NCBI GenBank assembly: GCA_002261195.1
Contig: MVBO01000059.1
Location: 1 to 64,000, forward strand
Origin: Bifiguratus adelaidae
Taxonomy: Eukaryota; Mucoromycota; Endogonomycetes; Endogonales
Direction of reading: 5' to 3'
DNA length: 64,000 nt
The position numbers were made by a program, and so were the translations under genes. The notes beneath the pieces were generated by a model. The model worked only from the letters and a program-made list of their open reading frames with translations. It was not told the DNA's origin and searched no databases. Below, piece by piece: positions 12,000 to 25,492 of this stretch (its first letter is position 1; the number at the start of each line of letters is the position of its first letter).

Positions 12000-13885
12000 A
12001 TGTCTGGTCCACTTGAATATACTAGTCCTGAGCTCATCCCCGGCATTGTCGCGGACTTGCGCGACACGTTTGACAGCGGTAAGCGTCCAGGGTTGGCATG
12101 GCGCACTGTGGGTGACTAATGGTAGGTTAGGCGTGACGAGACCTATTGCTTTCCGAAAGGAGCAGCTTCGTCGCTTTTACGACCTTATGACCGACAATGA
12201 AGACAAGTTAGTCGATGCCTTGTACAAGGACTTGCGCAAACCCAAGCTGGAAGCCGTAGGGGGTGACCTTCTTCCCGTCAAGGAGGAAATTGTATACATG
12301 ATTGAGGTAGGTGCGCAGAAACGCGACTTGAGCTCAAATCTCATCCCACATGTCGATCTGTGAACAGAACATTGACAAGCTGTCCAAACATGTGCCTATC
12401 AAGCCCCGGTATCTTATGCACGCGAGCAGCAAGAACGTCATTCGCAAGGAGCCTCTTGGTGTCGTCTTAATCATTGGCGCCTGGAATTACCCCGTAAATC
12501 TTGCCTTGACGCCTGTCATTGGCGCATTAGCCGCCGGTAACACTGTTGTGTTGAAGGCAAGTATCATCCTCGTCACCGATTCGTCACTGAACGGATTGTA
12601 CAGCCTTCTGAAGTGTCTGCACACACTGCTGCTTTACTGACAGAGCTTCTTCCTCGTTATGTGGATTCTCGCGCTATTCGCATCGTCAATGGCGGTGTTG
12701 AAGAGACCACTGCGCTCTTGAAGGAGCGCTTTGATCACATCTTGTACACGGGTAATGGTATGGTCGGCAAGATTATCATGAAGGCCGCCGCCGAACACTT
12801 GACTCCGGTCACCCTTGAGCTTGGAGGGAAAAGGTGAGTGTGATGCTTATGGTGATGGTAAATTGACGCGCTCTAGTCCGGTTATTGTTACTCCTGATTC
12901 CGATATCCAATTGACTGCAAATCGACTGGCATGGGGCAAGTTTTACAATTGCGGACAGGTGAGTTTGTACACATCTAGAGCCCAATGCACATGTCGCTAA
13001 TGCTGCCTTAGACCTGTTTGGCACCCGACTACGTCTTGATGCCCCACAACATGGTCGAACCTTTTACATCCGCCTTTCGTGACTCTCTCTCCCGTTTCCA
13101 CGGATTGGTCCCTCAATCGTCCAAGTCGTATTCTCGTATCGTTTCTCCTCGTCACTTTGACCGAGTTACAGAGTACATTAAATCCACCAGCGGCAAGGTC
13201 GTCATTGGCGGAGAGACTGACAAAGATGATCTCTATATCGCCCCGACTGTTATCGTCAACCCTGGATTGGAAGACAAGATCATGCAAGACGAGATTTTTG
13301 GTCCCGTCTTGCCCATTGTGGGCGTGAATGATGTGGATGAAGCAATCAAATACGTCAACAGCAGGTGGGATGGACACCTTCATGACACGAGCGCCTGGCT
13401 CATTCGCAGCACATAGGGATAATCCATTGGCGCTCTACATCTTTGGTAAAGACAAAAAGACCATTCAAAAGGTCCTTGACCACACTCGGTCTGGAGGTGT
13501 TGTCGTGAACGACAGCATGATTCATTTCCTCGGTAAGTTGCACGTCAATCTGTTTTCGAATCTTGTGCTTATGGATACAGAAACCAACTTGCCTTTTGGC
13601 GGTGTCGGGCCGTCCGGCATGGGCGCCTATCACGGTGCCAAATCTTTCGACACCTTTACCCACAATCGATCCACCATGATCAGGGCTCAAGCGATGGAAT
13701 CCCTCGAAGGCGCTGTCAAGTATCCTCCATATACTGACCGCAAGATCAAAGTCTTCACCACTCTGGCCGGAAGTTATCCTTGGTTCAAGAAACAAGCTGA
13801 ACTCCGTCTGGCCAAACTGGGCGTTGGTGCCATCATTCTCTTGTTGGGCTATTACTTCAAAAAGAGAAGAGACTCTCGTTTGTAA
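12000..13885 (+). CDS. HFD1: fatty aldehyde dehydrogenase, ALDH3 family, membrane-anchored
   Basis: 509-aa NAD(P)-dependent enzyme oxidising fatty aldehydes (e.g. from sphingolipid or ether-lipid breakdown) to acids. Eight exons: 12000-12078, 12131-12306, 12368-12556, 12604-12833, 12877-12958, 13012-13364, 13417-13532, 13581-13885; the sum is an exact multiple of three. Seen: [10 protein letters not shown] (cofactor site), [13 protein letters not shown], catalytic glutamate in LELGGK, catalytic cysteine in [20 protein letters not shown] and [12 protein letters not shown]. The tail is one hydrophobic helix ([12 protein letters not shown]) followed by KKRRDSR, as in tail-anchored ALDH3A2/Hfd1. 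The donor at 12557 is GC (GCAAGT). A dead copy of its first exon lies 1.5 kb upstream. Confidence 0.93.
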
Positions 13886-14026
13886 TTAATGTAAATGTGT
13901 CGTGTCGTGCGCATTTCCATAAAATTAGTGACAATGGTTGGTCTGCGCGCAATGGAAGGTTATTCCCGATAAGGAAGTCTACGTCACTTTTTCCAATGGT
14001 TTTCCGACCTGTCTTTCATCCACACC

Positions 14027-14206
14027 ATGGACAAAGCGCAGCAAGAGAAGCAAAAGGAGCAACAGCGCAAGCAGAAGCATCAACCTGAAAAACAACCTCA
14101 AGGCGTACAAAACGCGCAAGAAGCTCAACAAGAGCAGCAAGACGCGGATGCCTTGTACAAGGAAAGAATCGAATTAGAATATGCCAAACGTGAAGGTGGC
14201 GCTTAA
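14027..14206 (+). CDS. 59-aa Gln/Lys-rich microprotein
   Basis: Short intact frame MDKAQQEKQKEQQRKQKHQP... followed by a distinct acidic/basic C-terminus DADALYKERIELEYAKREGG-A. The C-terminal block has a conserved look, unlike the low-complexity Gln-rich start, and the ATG is in good context (CACACCATGG). It lies between ALDH3 and the WHI3-like gene with its own flanks. I do not recognise the family with confidence. It could also be a spurious frame. Confidence 0.55.
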   Translation: MDKAQQEKQKEQQRKQKHQPEKQPQGVQNAQEAQQEQQDADALYKERIELEYAKREGGA

Positions 14207-14582
14207 TCGACTCCACCCGTGTAGATCATTGTATCTCTGCCTATAGGATGATGTATATATTGATTAGATCCTTTTCTCTCTCTCTGTCCCTCTCTTTCTC
14301 GTTCTCTCTCGTCTCGCTCTAACATTCGACTTTTCCTGGAAGAACAATTTTCCAAAGCCACGCCTTTCCCCCACATAAAAAGTTTTTTAGCGTTTGCTCT
14401 TCACTCTCTTGTGCTATACATCTCCTCGCTCGCTCGCTCTTTTCTCCACACTGCTTCTGTCATCATCGTTCTCCTCACTCTCACTCTTCATTCTACGCCA
14501 TTCTACACCCTTCTTTATCATCATTATCTGCCATTGCTTACCTATTGGACTATAGAATCGCTCGCTTGGATATTCCAGTGGA
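14207..14582. promoter_or_regulatory. pyrimidine-rich upstream region of the WHI3-like gene
   Basis: No gene. Long CT-rich tracts (about 14270-14330 and 14400-14520), typical of fungal promoters and 5'UTRs, precede the ATG at 14583 or 14589. Confidence 0.5.
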
Positions 14583-16394
14583 ATGCTCATGTCACCTAGT
14601 ATGTCTACTCCCACCACACTCACGACTACTGGGGCGAACATGAGTACGACGTCAACACATGCCGGCATCAACGTTCCCAACAGTATACCACTGGGTAATA
14701 CCTCCAATTCAACCATTAGCAACAGTTACGGTTCACTCTCTACTTCTCTGCATAATACGCATATTCATCCGCATTCACTCACCAATCAAAGTGTCTTGTC
14801 GAATCCAACCTACATGGCCGCATCTGGCACTCAAGTCTATAATGAGGAGATTTCCACCATCTTCGTAGTGGGCTTTCCGGACGACATGCAGGAACGCGAG
14901 TTTCAAAACATGTTTGTGTTTGCTGCCGGCTTCGAGGCTGCTACGCTCAAGGTACCGAGCAAGGAGCAGGATAACGGGAACGAGGACCTGACGGGTGTCT
15001 CCAACGGCAACAATCCGCGGAAACAAACTGTAAGTGACTGGAAACACAGCCGCATCTCGCAGCGTGACTGATGGGTGTTGTAGATTGGCTTTGCCAAGTT
15101 TCGAACACGAGCAGAGGCGATTGAAGCGCGCGACATGCTCTCTGGCAAGAAAGTAGATGCGGAAAAGGGTTCAGTGCTTAAAGCCGAGATGGCCAAGAAG
15201 AACCTGCATACGAAACGCGGACTATCCAATGAGAATGGCACTGTCCACAAGTCTGCCAATCTTATGATGCTCAATCCGCTGCAACAGCAGCAGCCGGACA
15301 GGCAAGATCCCCGCAACAACTCGTTTTCTCAAATGACGTCCTTGTTGCATCCCACGGCGAATGCTTCTAGACAAGTGGGCCAACGTGCCGGCTCCCTTTC
15401 CGCGTATGACGCGTTTTATTCCGTTCCGCCTTTTGGACCTGCACTTCCCAGTGATTTGCTCTCACCTTCCGAATATGCTTATGATTCCTTCAACTCGGTG
15501 GATAATCTTAAGCCTGGAACACCAACTGCCTCAGCCTTTGGTACGAGTGTCAACAACAATGACGTCTTCGGACGAGGTAGCTTTGATGCTCGAAGCAATG
15601 AAGGCCTGGGAGGTTTGGTTTCTTCCCGCAGCAATGCTCTGGGCAATGGCAGCATTGGGCAATCTCAATCTGCCTTCAAGGCCGGTAGTTTCACCAAAAG
15701 TTTCTTTGACTTTGATGACGACAATAGTAGTTTGAGTTACCTCTCCAAGTCCACTCCTGTGCATTCCGATCGTGGTTTCAACAGCGTCTTGTTCAATAGC
15801 GACGATTTGACCAACATTGGGAGCCGTTTCAATTCCCTCAGCATCAGTACCAACAACAACAGCAACAACTCTCAGAATGTCGCTAATGGTGGTAACCTAC
15901 CGTCACCAGGACTGGCCTCGCCAGGTTTCCGCCCTCCAAATCCCGCCGATCAAAATCCACCCTGCAACACCTTATACGTCGGCAATCTACCTCCCAACAC
16001 CTCCGAAGAGGAGCTAAAGCAAATGTTCTCACGTTGCGTCGGCTACAAGCGCCTTTCGTTCAAGAATAAGCCCAACGGCCCCATGTGCTTTGTCGAATTT
16101 GAGGATATTGGGTGTGCAACCCAAGCTCTCAATGACCTCAATGGCAACCCTCTCTCCAACAGCGTGAAAGGCGGTATTCGTCTCTCCTTCAGCAAGAATC
16201 CGCTGGGTGTACGGCAGAATCCCAATGCATCCGGTAATACAAGCAGTTCAACCCCCAACTACAATTCTACCAGTCAATTAGGTTCAAGTCCCATCCCTAT
16301 GGGTGTCCAGATGGTCTCACCCAATGGTCCCGTCACCACTGGTGCTTATTCGTATGAGCGACGCGAGAGTTTTCTTTTTGATCCCCAATTCTGA
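14583..16394 (+). CDS. WHI3: WHI3-like RNA-binding protein with two RRMs
   Basis: 585 aa; exons 14583-15029 and 15084-16394. Seen: N-terminal RRM-like segment ([20 protein letters not shown] ... [18 protein letters not shown]), long Ser/Asn-rich low-complexity middle, and a C-terminal RRM with [31 protein letters not shown] and [15 protein letters not shown]. The last block is the signature of Saccharomyces Whi3/Whi4 and S. pombe relatives. Whi3 binds cyclin and other mRNAs, restrains cell-cycle entry and forms condensates through polyQ/N tracts; the Asn/Ser-rich linker fits that. A second ATG lies at 14589. Confidence 0.87.
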
Positions 16395-16673
16395 GAACTG
16401 GTTTCTCTCCCCACTCTCCCTATTCTACTCTATATTCTGGACTAATGGCGTAAATCACCCGTTACCCTTGGCATCTGCCATATGTTTCAATTGCATAGTT
16501 TAGCAAGTGTACTTTTCTTCCCCATAACATTCCTCACATTGTTACCATCGGCAGTGACTTGGTGATATGATCCAGAGTGGAATCACCAGCGGCAATCGAT
16601 CAATTTCATTCACGTGATTGTGGAGAACTTACCGTACAGCCGACAGCTTTCTTGCTCACCTTCTTGTTCCGTT

Positions 16674-18140
<1,467 letters not shown>

Positions 18141-18161
18141 AATAAAGAGTGGCTCCAGATC

Positions 18162-19799
18162 TCAAGCATTTATTGTTGAAAGTGCCGGGAACGGCTCAGT
18201 AGCGCTCAGAACCAGAGTCAATCGCTCATGAGACAGATAGCCTTTCATGTACCCCTACGACTGGATGAGATTGCCTGTCGAGATCAAGATAAAATGTTAC
18301 TCATTACCTTGTAAATCATGTTGGCTAGCATGCCTTCTACTTCAGCTGTACCGACATGGATGCCAGAACACCGCAAGGCCTCTTGAAATTGACCAATGGG
18401 TATCCGCGTCGACTGCACAATGGTCGCTCTGAACCTAGGATGAGTCATGTGTCAAACTGCGGGCGTACACCTACACTTTTTTGAATAAACGCCGTACGGC
18501 CACTTGTCGTGATCGCTCCAATATGAGGTAAACGCCACGACGAAGCAGGATACGTTGTTCGCGTAGGAGCGTATTATCATAGAGCCGTAGATTACCGGTG
18601 CGCATCGCTTGAACAAAGGGTTGATAGGTCGATTCAAGGTCAGGATAGCGCGACAAGAGTTCTTTTGAGGGCAGGATACCGCGACTCATCCGTGTGGGTA
18701 TCAAGTACCGTAGAATAAGCCTACAGATGTCGCGTGTGAGTCAGCCTCCGTGGCTATGAACACTTACCATCGATTATGTTGGGCATTTTTTGGACACTCG
18801 CGGAGGGCGGACAAAAATTGCGGTTCAGCCTACATCAAGTCAGTGCCAATGTCACAACAACAAAGGGCCTACTTGAAGGTGACGATCTTCCAGAAAATGG
18901 AGAACGCCCATATAGTACCGAAACGTGACCCTGTGAGACTTGGGATAGAGGTCGAGGGAGGGTAGATTCTGATTCGTCAAGGCACGGATCACATTTTTGC
19001 AGAGTGTTTGCGTCTTTAGCTGCACAATCACCAAGATTAGATGGCGCAAGCATGATCATAAAGTCTTACGCGAAAGTAGGTTTTAAAGAGGAGATTGACA
19101 ATGAAGTAAGTACCCCATTTTCGGGACTCCTTCATATTGATATTTCTAGCAAAGGTTACCACCCATGAAAATGACGTGAGGGTAGGCTTACCTATCGGTC
19201 ATACAGGCAGTGAATGATTTGTTGAGGGTTCTAGATGCCTCCTCAAGTTTGCCCTTCTTTTCACCTGCTTTGGCCAATTGATCATCGGCCTGCGCTGAAA
19301 TGTCACGACTTGAATCCAACTAAAATGGATTCTTTGCTTACCTGAATAGCCAGCCAATGAAGCTCGGCATTGATCACGTAAAGAACAGGTAATGACCAGC
19401 GCGTCAAGGTCGGAAAGGCTTTCAAAAAGTGGCTATCACCCGCTTTAGCTCGTTTTGGAACAACTTGCTTCCTCGCACTCACTTTGCAACACCCGTTTGC
19501 TCTGTGAATCCCGTTGAAAAGTCACCCGTCGCCACTGCAATCAGCACCCGAATATGCTGAATGACCACCTCGTCCCAAGGTGTCTTTAGAGACCGGCTAG
19601 CTATCCGTTCTAAATCCTTTCCCTAGCGCATGGTCAACTAAATTGTCACACTCCGCATCGCCGATCAACTTACGGTACCCAACTGACTTAATAAGCGATC
19701 GGCATGCTGATCGTCAAGAGATAGCAGCAGGGCAAGCTGTTTGCCGTCTTGCTCGGCTAGACACGTCGACACCTTTTGGAAATAGGCCTCGAGACTCAT
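18162..19799 (-). CDS. PCI-domain protein, PCID2/Thp1/CSN12 family (TREX-2)
   Basis: About 400 aa spread over at least seven short exons. First exon 19799-19674 encodes MSLEAYFQKVSTCLAEQDGK.... Later blocks in order are TPWDEVVIQHIRVL, NAELHWLAIQADDQLAKAGE, SHRVTFRYYMGVLHFLEDRHL, the PCI part MSRGILPSKELLSRYP ... GVYLILERSRQVAVRRLFKK, and last AEVEGMLANMIYKG and GYLSHERLTLVLSATEPFP. Each has its equivalent in human PCID2 in the same order. Family role: TREX-2 component coupling transcription to mRNA export at the nuclear pore (Thp1), or CSN12. The C-terminal winged-helix end is complete. Converges on the thiolase gene. Confidence 0.85.
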
Positions 19800-19924
19800 G
19801 AAGGTAGGAAAATTCGCAGGAGACAATGGATTGGCGTGGAAAGTGCGCAAGGATGGTTCTTTGGCATTATTGTATTATGTGAAGCATAGTGATTCGAGAT
19901 TGGTACAAGAGAGCATCATCGTTC

Positions 19925-21246
19925 CTACGCCTTGATTGGCGGATTGGCATTCTCTACCAACATGATGAATTGCTGATTGAACCAACTGCCAGCATTCGGC
20001 GCGTTAGGTAACGAATCATTTTGGCTGCAATTGGGGTCGTAGAGAGGTGCGGAAGAGTTACTGGTACCATCACTTTCACCAGGGGTCTTGACCCAAAGGA
20101 AGGCGTCCACATTGCTTACACCGGTGTTGGCGGAAGGACGGCTAGGTTAAACGTTAGACACATCGTACGTCATCATTGTCTTCTGCGCCTTACGCTCCCA
20201 ATCCGGCACCCTTGATGTTGCACCAGTCTCCCCAAGTGTTTCGAATGTTTTGCTGGCCATTTCTGGAGGTGTCTGTAACAAAGTTATAAGGCAGGCTGGC
20301 GTTTTGCAAGAGAGGAGTCAGTTTTTGAATGTACAATAACTCATCGGGAGTATCCGAGTATTTGGTGATCTACCATGTAACGACGGTTATTCATGTTCTC
20401 ATCCCGCGTAACACCGCTTGATTTACTTACCGGATCAAAGGCCGTGGTGTTGAATTTGTTGTAATTGGACACGTTGGTTGAGAAGCCGCGGATGGTGGCC
20501 GGAGCAGCCGCTTGAAGAAGCTCGCCAAACAATTGGACGGCACCAATTCGATTATTCGGCCATCCGAGCCAGCCTCCATGAGCTGCGTCCAGATAGAGGG
20601 CAACATTGGGTTGTTGAAGTTGCTGAATAGCATAAATGATACCAGCCTTATAATCGGCCTCGGCTTCGGCGCATTTAGGACTAGGAATGGGTTAGAGCGC
20701 ATCATGGAAGACCAACGAAAGCTACTTACACGGCCAAGTTCGTGACGAGGTTGCCAAGACTGTCAGGCTCTATAATACAAGTGACACGAGCTTCAGGGTA
20801 CTTGTTGAACTCGGCCTTAATACTGTTGATGTATTCCTTGTAGTATTCCAAACCATTGTCGGCCACAGTGTACTCGCCAGCGGAAGCACCCGCGCTACAA
20901 TCTCGGTTGGGCAAATCATAAATGACAAAGGTGACAACCGTCTTCTTGCCCGTAAGCTTCGCTTGCACCAAGGAATTCTCCAAATGATAGGAAATCGAAG
21001 GTACCTTCACGTGGCTATCAAGCCATACAGCCGTAGAGGTCAATCCCACGACTGCGGCCTGCGCATCCAGACTCCATTCCTTCTCTTGTGTAAGGACCTT
21101 GAGGGATTGAGAGACTTCTTGAGTGTACAGGGGATTCACGTAAAAGTTGACTCCCGAGAAGGGGTTGCCTTTGATCACATCTGGGGTGGGAGCAGCAAGC
21201 ACAGAGCTAACAAGACCGCAAGCAGCGATTAGCGAGAGGAACTTCA
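19925..21246 (-). CDS. secreted GH6 cellobiohydrolase/endoglucanase, catalytic domain only
   Basis: Glycoside hydrolase family 6 enzyme cleaving cellulose beta-1,4-glucan with inversion. Seen: signal peptide (MKFLSLIAACGLVSSVLA), GVNFYVNPLYTQEV, VIYDLPNRDCSAGASAGEY (catalytic-region Asp equivalent to Cel6A D175), IIEPDSLGNLVTNL (general acid Asp), LYLDAAHGGWLGWPNN, and near the end WGDWCNIKGAGLG and DAFLWVKTPGESDG. These are the ordered GH6 landmarks. Four or so introns interrupt it. No CBM1 or Ser/Thr linker is present at either end, so the mature protein is a bare catalytic domain. Cellulases of this family are uncommon in Mucoromycota. It diverges from DOA1. Confidence 0.92.
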
Positions 21247-21292
21247 TTATGTTTACGGCGAGAGGTTGTTCTACTTGCGCCCATGTCAATTG

Positions 21293-21301
21293 CTTTTATA
21301 G
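21293..21301 (-). promoter_or_regulatory. TATA box of the GH6 gene
   Basis: CTATAAAAG on the minus strand, about 48 bases before the GH6 start codon; suits a strongly induced secreted enzyme. Confidence 0.6.
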
Positions 21302-21840
21302 CCGCCAGATCCTCGCGGAAAGGCCTTGTGTACCCCCGGACATCCGGTGCCTCCACATTGAAAATAACGTGAGAGACATTGCACAACCTCTAGTCCACGT
21401 TAAAGCAGACTTGAACTCAAAGTAAGGTTGCACAACGTGACATGATCGGTGGGGTCAACTATCCAACGCGGGAAAAGCACAGGAGGGCGGAAAGAGAGTG
21501 TGGAAGTGGGAGTCAGCACCCACGTTGAATTCAACCCGGGTTATTCCCATAGTTACCCTCCCGATCACCACGCCTCCACATCTTCCAATCTCCCTTGGAT
21601 CCACCTCTGTTTCAACGAATTGTTTCCAATTCAAGCGCACGTTCGAATGTGCATCGTTCACACGATAAACGGGACACGTCGATCCGCGTCACGGCATGAT
21701 CCGCGACGGTTTTGTACCTAATGTTCAATAGCACCCAATATCAATAAGGTCCAACGTGGGCAAAAGAGAAGCATGTCTACACTGACAATAGACCATGAAC
21801 CACTCCTGCTACCCATGGCATATCTCTTCTCTCGCTCTCG

Positions 21841-21863
21841 CTCTCTCTCTCTCTCACACACAC
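21841..21863 (+). repeat. CT/CA microsatellite, arm 1 of an inverted pair
   Basis: (CT)7 followed by a CA run, preceded by an irregular CT tract from 21824. It ends about 65 bases upstream of the DOA1 ATG. Its reverse complement nearly equals 21993-22015. Confidence 0.8.
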
Positions 21864-21927
21864 TCTTCTCTGCACACAAGTCATAAAACGTGACTTGTAA
21901 AACAAGCTTGCGTCAACGGTTCCTGAC

Positions 21928-24900
21928 ATGGCCTTTGTTCTCTCCAGTACGCTCACGGGGCATGAGCTTGATGTAAGTAGTGATAAGAGTGGGTGTGTGT
22001 GTAGAGAGAGAGAGAAGAAAGTATATAAGGTCTACCTCCATACTCATGTCCATATAGGTCCGTGCTGTGCTGTCACCTTCAGAAACCACCATTCTCAGTG
22101 CGGCTCGCGACAAAACCGTGCGGTCATGGACTCGAGAGGATCAACGCGCGTTTGCTCAGGATAAAGTCTATCTCGGTCACCAAAACTATGTGAATGCGCT
22201 CGCTTTCATACCGCCCAGTGAAGATAATCCCGAAGGTAGTTGCTTACATGGTGTACACGTCATGGGCTCACTCTTGCAACTCTCCCTACAGGGCTTATCG
22301 TTTCATCTGGGTCAGACAAGCTCATCAACATCTTCGATCCTCAGAATACAGCTGATCCGGTCTTTTCAATGATTGGACACACCGAGAATGTTTGTGCTCT
22401 TGATGTCTCTCCCGACGGTAGAACAATTGTCTCTGGTAGTTGGGACAAGTATGTCGTCGAAACGACCGGATATCTGATGTGATCTAACACCCAGTGTGCG
22501 CTTTTTTATAGGACCATTAAGGTGTGGAGGAATTGGCAATGTCAAGAGACGCTCGAAGGGCATACACAGGCAGTGTGGGCAGTACTGCTGTTAGAGGACG
22601 GGGTGATACTCTCGGCCTCTGCTGACAAGACCATCAAATTATGGCAAAAAGGTCGCTGTGTGAAGACGTTCACAGGACATACAGACGTTGTACGAGATCT
22701 TGCGCGGGTCCCGGGCATTGGATTTGTCAGCTGCTCAAATGACAGGTAAGTTCCGCGTCTCCGGTTCCTGCTATGGCTTTGATGGTCGTTGGACTCATTA
22801 TTGGTCAGTACACTGCGTTTATGGTCACTATCCGGTGAATGCCTACAAGAAATGAGCGGACATACCTCGTTTGTATACTCGGTGGCCCTATTGCCATCCG
22901 GTGAAATCGTCTCGAGCGGCGAAGATCGCAGTGTGCGGGTCTGGAAAGACGGAGAACTCATTCAAACCATTCTACAACCTTGTATATCGGTTTGGTGTGT
23001 TACTACACTGGCCAATGGAGACATTGCGTGTGGAGGGAGCGATGGTGTCGTCCGAACGTTCTCAAGAGACAAGGCACGAGCGGAGTCCGCAGCGGCGATC
23101 AAGGTGATTCCGCGCCTTCCTTTTGCAGTCATCCATTGCTCACACTTTCATCGGTAGGCCTTTGACGAAGCCGTAGCTGCCCATGCTATTCCATCGTAAG
23201 ATCGACGCCTGTCGAAGTATACTCGTAGACTAACAAGGCACTCAGCAATCAAATTGGCGACCTCAATAAGGAGAAGCTACCCGGGATAGAGGCTCTGCAA
23301 GTACCAGGAAAGAAGGAAGGTGAAGTGAAGATGGTCCGAGTAGGCAATATGGTGGAGGCTCATCAGGCAAGCCGATTCTTGATGCCAACGTTTATTGGTC
23401 CTGACATTGCTACAGTGGTCCTCAAACACCCAAAGTTGGCAAAAAGTAGGCGAAGTGGTGGACGCTGTGGGATCCAATCGCAAACAGGTTTACGACGGGC
23501 GTGAGTACGATTACGTATTTGACATTGATATCGGTGACGGAGTCATGTTGAAGCTACCATATAATGTAACCCGTATGTACAAGTGTTTCACCATGGGACC
23601 TTCGATACTAATTCTTTTCGCAGAGAACCCTTGGACAGTCGCTCAAGACTTTATTTGGAAGCATGAACTTCCACAGGCCCATCTGGACGAAGTGGCCAAC
23701 TTTATCTCCCAGAATACCCAAGGAGCTCAATTGGGTATGGCAAGCAATGACTATTCCGATCCGTTTACTGGTATGTAAATGAATGCGTATGACTCCGTGG
23801 ACTGACCGATTACGTTCCAGGGGCTGGTCGATATGTTCCCAGCGCACAATCTACAGGACAGAGCACAGGTGCGAATTACGGAGACCCGTTCACGGGTGCC
23901 GGTCGATACATTCCAGGTGCTTCCTCAGCAGCACCAAACACTGGTACCGGTAATGCAGATCCTTTCACTGGAGCTGGCCGATATGTCCCCGGTACTCAGC
24001 AGGCTCCGAGCCCTTCGCCTCCGGCGAACGCTATCCCACAGGTAGGAACCGGTTAAGGTTTGTGGGGGTTATTACTTATCACTGCACAGAAAACGTGCTT
24101 GCCGCTGAAGCAGGCAAGCCTGACTGGTATACAAAAGAAGCTTGGTCAACTCAACGACGAGTTAACGACGATCAATGTAAGTCGAATGGCTCCAACGTTG
24201 AATGTACTAAAGTTGCGCCCTCAGCCCGGAATCGGAGTTGCATTGTCACAAGACGAGATCACCTCGCTCAATCAGGGCATCCAGCTTATCTCTACTCTCA
24301 ATACCAAACCGAGCTCGGATGCATCTTTGCTCACTCAAAGTTTGCCTGCGCTCATGAAGATACTTCAACAATGGCCTGTGAGCTCACGATTCCCAGCACT
24401 TGACCTTTTACGATTATACGCGCTATACGACGCCAAGGGTGTCGCTTCAGCCTTGAACAATGATATCTTCGCCCCACTGTTGGAGCTTGCCGGTTTGCAC
24501 ACAGATGCTGAGATTGACAAGGCATCCGAGACGAATTTTATGCTCATTGTTCGGTGCTGGAGCAATGTCATGTGCTCAGCGCCAGACTTGATCCGACCTG
24601 TGCTTTCAAAGGTAGGTTTAGGATATGGCTCTTGGCTGAAGGATGAACGCTAAGGCCTCGTTTTGCAGATTCTGCCGTTGATCGCTTTACGGTGCTCCCG
24701 TTCTTCAACAAAGAACACTCGACTTGCGCTGGCTACCCTCTGGCTAAAGTAGGTATATGCTTACGTCTACTCGACGCTCATCATGTCTAGTTTCGCCGTG
24801 ATATTTGATGCACAAGTTGATGAGGAGTATGCGCTCGAGGTCGTGAGCACACTCATTCAGGTAATTTCGTTGTGCTTGTGCTAAAGACTGCTAACATGTC

Positions 24901-25156
24901 CTAGTTCCTGCAAGTGGAAGAGGACCCAGAGATCACATATCGTGCATTAGTGGCACTGGGCACCTTGGTCAGTTCTCACCACCGCTATACCACAATAATG
25001 TATTGATGTTGTGACATTTAGGTTGTACGCTCCACGAGTGCCAAGGAAGCGGCCGGATTGCTAGACGGCAAGGCAGGGTTGCAAGCACTCGCACAAAAAT
25101 GGTCCTCGGATAAGAGAATTGCGACGGTGGCTGGCCAGCTGTCACAGCAACTCTAA
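21928..25156 (+). CDS. DOA1: DOA1/UFD3 (PLAA), WD40-PFU-PUL ubiquitin/Cdc48 adaptor
   Basis: Cofactor of Cdc48/p97 in ubiquitin homeostasis, ribophagy and membrane-protein extraction. About 16 exons. Seen: seven WD40 units (e.g. [16 protein letters not shown]-type, [28 protein letters not shown]), the PFU domain ([15 protein letters not shown] ... [20 protein letters not shown], then [20 protein letters not shown]), three DPFTGAGRY(V/I)P linker repeats, and a C-terminal PUL armadillo domain ([14 protein letters not shown] ... [15 protein letters not shown] ... ALATLWLN). One intron (23367-23415) has a GC donor. The 48-nt intron after TTIN in the PUL domain is stop-free and in frame. A GT/GA microsatellite lies in intron 1. 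Confidence 0.94.
21993..22017 (+). repeat. GT/GA microsatellite, arm 2 of an inverted pair
   Basis: GTGTGTGTGT then AGAGAGAGAGAGAAG inside the first intron of DOA1. It can pair with 21841-21863 across about 130 bases, enclosing the start codon and the first donor site. Confidence 0.8.
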
Positions 25157-25492
25157 TGCCTGCGCTGCTTCGTCTACATCAAGCCGACTGCTATACTTTG
25201 CGGCATCGCTTCTGACTCGATCAAATTAGAACAACGGCCTCTTTGGCTAGGATAGACAGATTTTATAAAGCTTGCTTAAGAATCCACCTATGATAGACAC
25301 TCCATGATTTTGTCGCAGGCTACAGCGGTTGCGAATTATGCAAGAGAGCGGTGGTCAATTGTGCAAGCGAACAATATACAATGCTGAATCACCCTCTTCT
25401 TACCTAGTGCAACAGGTTGACGGAGTTCAGTCCAGAGATGTCTATACGCGGCATATTTACCTTGCGCTCTAATTTCGCCTGGAAGCATGATA
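25157..25492. other. convergent 3' flanks
   Basis: Between the stop codons of DOA1 (plus) and the methyltransferase (minus). Nothing else is visible. Confidence 0.5.
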
